Shown in pieces: positions 56,801 to 62,800 of a stretch of 64,000 bases of DNA; the stretch's first letter is position 1, and every line of letters begins with the position of its first letter. Below the pieces are notes generated by a model. The model was given only the letters and a program-made list of their open reading frames with translations, did not search any database and was not told the origin of the DNA. A program made the position numbers and the translations under genes. This stretch comes from Xiphophorus maculatus (lineage: Eukaryota > Chordata > Actinopteri > Cyprinodontiformes > Poeciliidae). The stretch is taken from positions 29,374,783 through 29,438,782 of the forward strand of contig NC_036454.1 of the NCBI RefSeq assembly GCF_002775205.1, given 5' to 3'.

Positions 56801-59800
56801 CAAAGACCTCAACCAAGGATGCTAGAAATTCCTGTTGCCAAAGATCCACCATCGTCTGGGTATGAGTTGAGTCTGCTCATTGAAATTCCATTTCAGAACT
56901 TGCGACTTTAGTCAGGGAAAAGAGGACAGGGTAGTATGATTGTACATGTAAATTTTATTACACTGTTTTTGAATTATTTACGATTGATTATTGATTTGTA
57001 TGTCGCATATCCCTGCTTAAGCTTGCTTAATAAATTTATACTATAAAATTCTAAAGAGGTTGGTGGACATTGGAATTAATAGAGTCATTTAATCTTCGTT
57101 CAGTTCTTTTAATTAAGGTAAAACTAATGTACATGATTCCAGTAAATAGGAGGCTTCATAATTTCCTTTGGTGAGATTAAATAATGACCCTGGGACTTAC
57201 ATCTAAGTCACTAAACATAATCTAGCCGGTTCCAAGTGCAAGTTATGATTTAGAAAGTGGGCTACCGTTAACAGAAGTGGTTATTGGAATTATGCAGCTG
57301 TGAGGGCTACTCAGCTGATTGTTTCTTAACTGTAAAGGGTCATAACTTCTGGATTGGAGGTAGTTAGAGCTAGACGAATCACTTTCGCCACCAGTTTAAA
57401 TAGATCATCTCTTATAGAGTACTTTTAGGGTAATACCCAGGTCTCAGAGATTTTCCGGACCTGTTAGACAGAGAACTGGTCAGTAGGCAGCCCTGTGAAG
57501 TAGTGAGGAGTGGGCGGGGCTGACTATTGCAGGATAACCTTCATGGCGCCCAACGTGGGGCGGCGCACAACTGAGTAGGCGGGCCCCAAAGACACCAAGT
57601 CAGTGAAAACAGATGCGAGACTCTGAATAGCTCACTTGGGTTTCTAACTCTTAGGGAAGAGAGTTAGTGGTGACTGATAAGGCCATCAGTCACAATAAAT
57701 AAATCTGGAGATCAACCTGTCCCAGGTATGGAACTGTGCGCTAGATATTCTAATAGGCAATGACATGAAAAGATATAAAAATCTAGGAAGCAGATTCATC
57801 CTCACTATTTCCATTCTAGCTGTGAAGTCCAACAATAACCCTGACCAGGCTGACAAGTCTTTTTGTATGTTTTCAGTAAGGTTATCAAAGTTCAAACTAA
57901 GTAACTCATCCAAATCTTGAGAAATAAATACTCCCAGGTATTTTAGCTTTTTGGCATCCCACTTAAGTCCATAGTTCTTTCTTATGAATTTACTAGGGGA
58001 GTAGTTAATTGCCAGGACCTGTGTTTTTGTGATGTTTAGACTGTAGCCCGACAGTTGACCAAACTCCGTTAGAGCTGACATAACCTTAGGGAGCGTTATA
58101 TCTGGGTTTTGGAGGTATGTGATTACATCATCTGCAAAAAGGGCAATTTTGTGTTCAGTATTTGCAAAACTAATTCCCTTTATTCCATTATCCTCTCTAA
58201 TGGCCTGTGCCAAGGGTTCAATGAATATTGCAAAAAGCGATGGGCTTAGACAACAACCCTGACGGGTTCCTCTGTGTAGTTGGAAGCTGTTTGTTAGGTG
58301 CCCATTGATTTTAACCCTGGCCCGTGGTTCATCATAAAGTGACCGCAAGCACCTAATAAACTGGTTATTAAAGCCCAGGCGTTCTAGTACCTTATATAGA
58401 AAGGTCCAGTTGACCCGATCAAAGGCCTTTTCTGCGTCTAGACTAATTAATGCGGCGTTGAGACCCTGCTTTTTGGTTTGGTCTAAGATATGTAATGTTC
58501 GTCTTATGCTGTCATGAGTTTGTCTGCCTTTGATGAATCCCGTCTGGTCTTCGTGTATTAGGTCTAACAAGTAATACTCCATTCTCCGAGAAATTATTGA
58601 TGTAAAAATTTTATAATCGACATTCAGGATAGAGATTGGGCGATATGATTCACAGTATTCAACATTTTTCCCCTCTTTAGGGAGGACAGATATTACAGCC
58701 TCTCTCCAAGATGGTGGGATCTCAGCTCTGCTCAATGTCCAGTTCAAAGATTCGAGCAGGACAGGAGAAAGCTCCTTCCTGAACGTCTTGTACCATTCAT
58801 TTGGAAATCCATCGCTGCCTGGGCTCTTATTACTTTTCAATTGTCCAATAACTGTATCTAATTCTTTCTGCGTAATGGGAGCAGATAGAGTTTTGTTTTG
58901 GATTAGACCAAGTGAGGGTAGATCCAAAGCTGCCAAATAATCCTCAATAGCAGTTACGTTAACTGGTCCTGGAGCAGAATATAGTGTTTTAAAGTAATTT
59001 TCAAAGGTCTTGTGTATTTTATCCATGTCATAGGTTAAGTTACCAGTAGAGGATTCTCTAATTTTGGTAATCGAATGCTTCAAATGGTGTTTACGAAGTT
59101 GTCTAGCTAAGATCCGTGTAGCTTTTGGGCCTGATTCATAAAATGTTTGTTTGCAGAAACGTAATTTTTCCTCAAGTTCCTCAAGTATCATATCATTTAT
59201 TTTGTTTTTAGTTTTTGTTATTTGTTCTGAAAATCCTCCATTATTAGTCATTTGCTGTTTTAATTCTAATTTCCTCAATGTTTTTTCCAATTCATCGTAT
59301 TTTAACCTTTTTATTTTTTTCAGATAAGCAGTTCTAGAAATTAGTCTCCCTCTCATTACTGCCTTGACAGTGTCCCAAACTAAGGTGGGATTTACCTGCC
59401 CATTATTATTGTCCTTTACACACTCCGTTATTTCTTTTCTAATTTCCTTTGTTGTGGTTTCATTATTAAGAATGCCTATATTTAGGCGCCATAATGTTGT
59501 TTTAGGCCTATTATACAAACCGATGGTCAGATAAATAATGTTGTGGTCTGAAATATCCGATGTTCCAATTAAGCATTCCTTCACTTTAGATCTATCAATG
59601 GTGTTCATCAGAAACAGGTCAATCCTGGAGTGGACCTTGTGAGTAGAAGAGTAATGAGTAAATTCTCTTTCTTTAATATGAAGATCCCTCCAAACATCAA
59701 ACAGGCCCATCTCCCTGATCAGGATATTTAGATCTTTTGACCGACCAGTTTTTTGTTTCTTATGGCTAGTTGTATCTAGGACATAATTAGGGATTGTGTT

Positions 59801-62800
59801 CCAGTCTCCAGCACAAATAAGAACTCCTTCACTAAATGAGATAATGGTATCAAAGAACATCTTCAAGAAAGCCCTGTCGCTCTCTGGCGGTACATATATA
59901 TTAGCAATTGTGACCACAACATCATCAATTCTCCCCTTTATTATAACAAATCTGCCCTCTTTATCTCCCTTCTCAGATATCAATTCAAAGTTCAATGAAT
60001 TAGAAATTAGGGTGACTACCCCCCTCTTTCTACTATTTCTACAGGAGCTATAAAACGTGTTCAGGTAACCAAATGACTTAAACTTGTCATGTTCTTGTTT
60101 AGACATGTGTGTCTCTTGTAAAAGAGCGATTTGTATCCCATCTTTCTTCAATTTAGCTAAGACCCTTTTTCTTTTCACTGGACTATTCAAACCGTTTACA
60201 TTCAAGGAAGCAATTTTTAAATTATATGACAGTAATGTATAGAAATACCTTGATTGATTTGGCCCCTGAATCCAGAACACGAACAATAACAAAACAAAAC
60301 AAAACAAAACAGTAACAAACTGACTTCCAAGGTGAGGAGAAGCTCCCTCTTCTCACTCATGACCCCGTTGGCAAGTCGAGGGTTAAACCTCTCGAACTGA
60401 GAGGGCCCAAAAAGGACAGTAGAAGCGCCTTTAGGAAAAAACACGTCCATCCTATTAGTCCAACGTTGAAAAAAAAAACAACCAGTGTCCTCTCCCACCA
60501 AATAGAAAATCAGAGCCCAGTCAAAATAATGCTGCGTTATGTTATGTTATTCTGCCTATTTTCACTCGGCTATGCTCCGCTGGAAATCCTGCAGTTTGTT
60601 CTTGGCTCTCAGCGCAACCGCAGCGCCGGTGCTATCCGCCGGCTGCCAGCCCAGCCGCTCCCGGAGACTCCACTCCGCTCTGGATCCACCGTCAGCTGTT
60701 ACCGGTTCCTCCGACTGGATTCCTCGTCTCTTCAGCTCGTTGTAGGCTTCCCGAGCGCTGGAATATGTGCGGGTTCCTGATTCCCAGTGGATCCTCATGT
60801 TGGTAAACGGTGTTTGGAAGCGGATGCCTTTCGCTTTGAGCGCTTTCTTGATAACGTTATATTCTCTGCGCTTCTTCACTATCTCAGGTGCATAATCGTG
60901 GTCGAAGTGAATAGTAGAAGAGCCCACCTGAATCTTGCCCTTTTTCCACACTTCTCTTAAGATCTTTTCCTTTGTGGAAAATTCCAGAAAATTGACAATA
61001 ATCGCCCTCGGTGGTGAGTCGGGTGGGGGTTTAGTTGCCAGAGTGCGATGTGCGCGCTGTATGTTCAAGTCCAGGTCCTCCGGTAGTTGTAGCTGGCTTC
61101 TCAGAAACGTCTCGATATACTGTGTAGTTGAGTTCCCCTCCTTTCCCTCTGGTACCCCAAATACACGGACGTTGTTTCTTCTGGAGCGAGACTCTAAATC
61201 AAGCACCTTAAGCTGTGTTTTCCTCTGTTGTTCGATGCAGAAGCACAGCGCCTCGGTTGCCTCCTTTGCCCAGGTCTCCACTTGATGAACGCGGGCCTCC
61301 GCCTCGTCAACCCGCTCTGCCAGGCCCTGGACCTCAGTAGCAATATTGTCCAGCTTACCGTTGATCTCATGTCCCAGATGGTCAATATTTTGTTGCAGCT
61401 TTGCGTTATCACCCTTTAGAGCAGTCTTCAAATCATCGATAGCCTTAATTATTCCCTCCGAGTCCATGTTCGTTCCGGGGCTCTCAGCTTCCGAACTAGC
61501 CACGTTAGCTTGCTTCAGACACGTGTTAGCCTGAGCTACTTGGGCACTTTTATCCTGAGCTTTGGGCATTTTTGTCAATTTTTTATGGCTCGACATGTTT
61601 CTCCTTCCGTTCACAAATTATTTTATCTAAATAGTGACCAGATTAACGAGTTTTGAACGGAGTATTTTGAAATTAAGGTGGGAGAGAGGCTCTGACGCAC
61701 CCGTCTACTCCATTTGCCGACATACACTCCAAACTCCACTGAAGTTTATTTCACCACTTCAGGTTGCAACAAAACACACTACAAACCATCTTTACAGTGA
61801 AACACTTTTGTGTAATTGGTTTTATTTTTTTCATCTCCCCCCACCCCTTCCCTCCAACTGCAATGGCACGACGACCCCCTAGGGGACACGCCCCACATTT
61901 TGGGAACCACTGGTCTAAGGAAACCCATCAGATCGCATGAAGTTATTGACCTGCAGCATACACCGCTCCTGGACCAGCAGGGGGCGACAGTGGAGAGGAA
62001 AAAAACTCTCCTTTAACAGGAAGAAACATCCAGCAGAGGTGGACAGACGTAAGACAGATGTAGCATTCAGGAGGACTGATGAGCTCCTCTGCCTTCATCC
62101 ATTTAATGTCCTTTAATTTAACTTTCTTTTGGGATCAATAAATAATTTTTGAATTAGAATTACATTTTCTTCATCCAGTCAGTTGTTTATGCCTTACAGC
62201 TTTGACTGTGTCTGCAAAGTACTGAGCATAGAAACAAAGGAGTGACTTCAGTACTTATCTGTGTCAATGTTGCCAACTTACCATTCTGCATGCGATCTCT
62301 GGTAAGCCAGATGGCAAGTCCATCTCCGTTTAGGTTTTTCTTTCCGATGCCATGGATTTTAAAGTGAACTCTAAGTTCCCAATCCCTCAAGACGAACGGC
62401 TGCACCACAAAAAAATGAAGAGCAACAGAGGAGAACATGACCCTACCATACACATCAAAACCAATACTGGGGAAGGTTTTCTGCAGTGAAACTACAGTAC
62501 ATGTGTAGCAGCATATTGTGGTGGCACGGTTTGTCAGCAGCTGTGACAGAATGACGCAGGAAGTGGTTGGCTAACGTGGAAGCATGTGATGCAGCTGCAG
62601 ACTTACGATCCGGCTCCACACCGCTCCCTGTCTGCTCTGCTGGTCTGGGGTCAGCCTCACATGGTCAGGCGTCACCATGGCGGTTCCCATCAGATCCCAC
62701 TGGGAGGAGCTGGAGAAGCCCAGTCCTGCAGAAACAGGAAAGGTCGCCTTTCAACTGGAGCTGCACCCTTAATACTCGCTCTTTTTTTTTTTTTTTTTTT

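Larger units (their letters stand above)
40499..57694 (+). mobile_element. Spumavirus-like endogenous retrovirus, complete, 17.2 kb
   Basis: Order: LTR, PBS, gag, pol, ORF3, ORF4, env, ORF5, ORF6, polypurine tract, LTR, plus a 151-bp extension. Spuma-like traits seen: PBS identical to the tRNA-Lys1,2 complement, no Cys-His zinc knuckle in Gag, protease inside a separately initiated Pol, Env with an N-terminal membrane anchor, and genes between env and the 3' LTR. The Pol region after the YIDD motif (GLSDGYREKL...NIQPP...LQKILGL) also looks spumaviral. Departures are the size, the two ORFs between pol and env, and the Gag macro-like segment. The LTRs differ at two positions seen (tttaac/tctaac and taatgtg/taaagtg), so integration was recent. 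Family placement is inference without a tree. Confidence 0.85.
39026..61729 (-). mobile_element. Near full-length L1-clade LINE, split by the provirus
   Basis: Bounded by an 18-bp duplication (39008-39025 and 61730-61747) and ending at 39026-39038 in a T tract, its A tail on the minus strand. Without the provirus it is about 5.6 kb, with ORF1 at 60562-61596 and ORF2 from about 60300 to 39167. The long duplication, A tail and presence of the 5' end mark target-primed integration of an almost complete copy. One frameshift near 39545 breaks ORF2 independently of the provirus. Confidence 0.9.
38886..61912. mobile_element. Non-autonomous hAT element, split by the L1
   Basis: Left terminus cagtggttcccaaagatttt (38886) and right terminus acattttgggaaccactg (ending 61912) are inverted repeats. 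The flanking octamers gactaagg (38878-38885) and gtctaagg (61913-61920) match at 7 of 8 positions, the hAT target duplication. Removing the L1 leaves an element of about 305 bp. It is the oldest layer of the nest. Confidence 0.8.

Noticed and set aside
57544-57694. A second, tandem provirus beginning after the 3' LTR
   Set aside because: Only 151 bp of leader is present before L1 sequence resumes; no gag follows in this window.
40499-57694. Classification as an epsilon- or gammaretrovirus
   Set aside because: Gag lacks a zinc knuckle, Pol has its own ATG in another frame, the PBS is Lys1,2 and Env has an N-terminal anchor; these fit the spuma-like side better.
60308-60501. Minus-strand ORF 60217-60501 between L1 ORF1 and ORF2
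   Set aside because: Lies in the L1 inter-ORF spacer with a different frame and low-complexity content; no L1 protein is known there.
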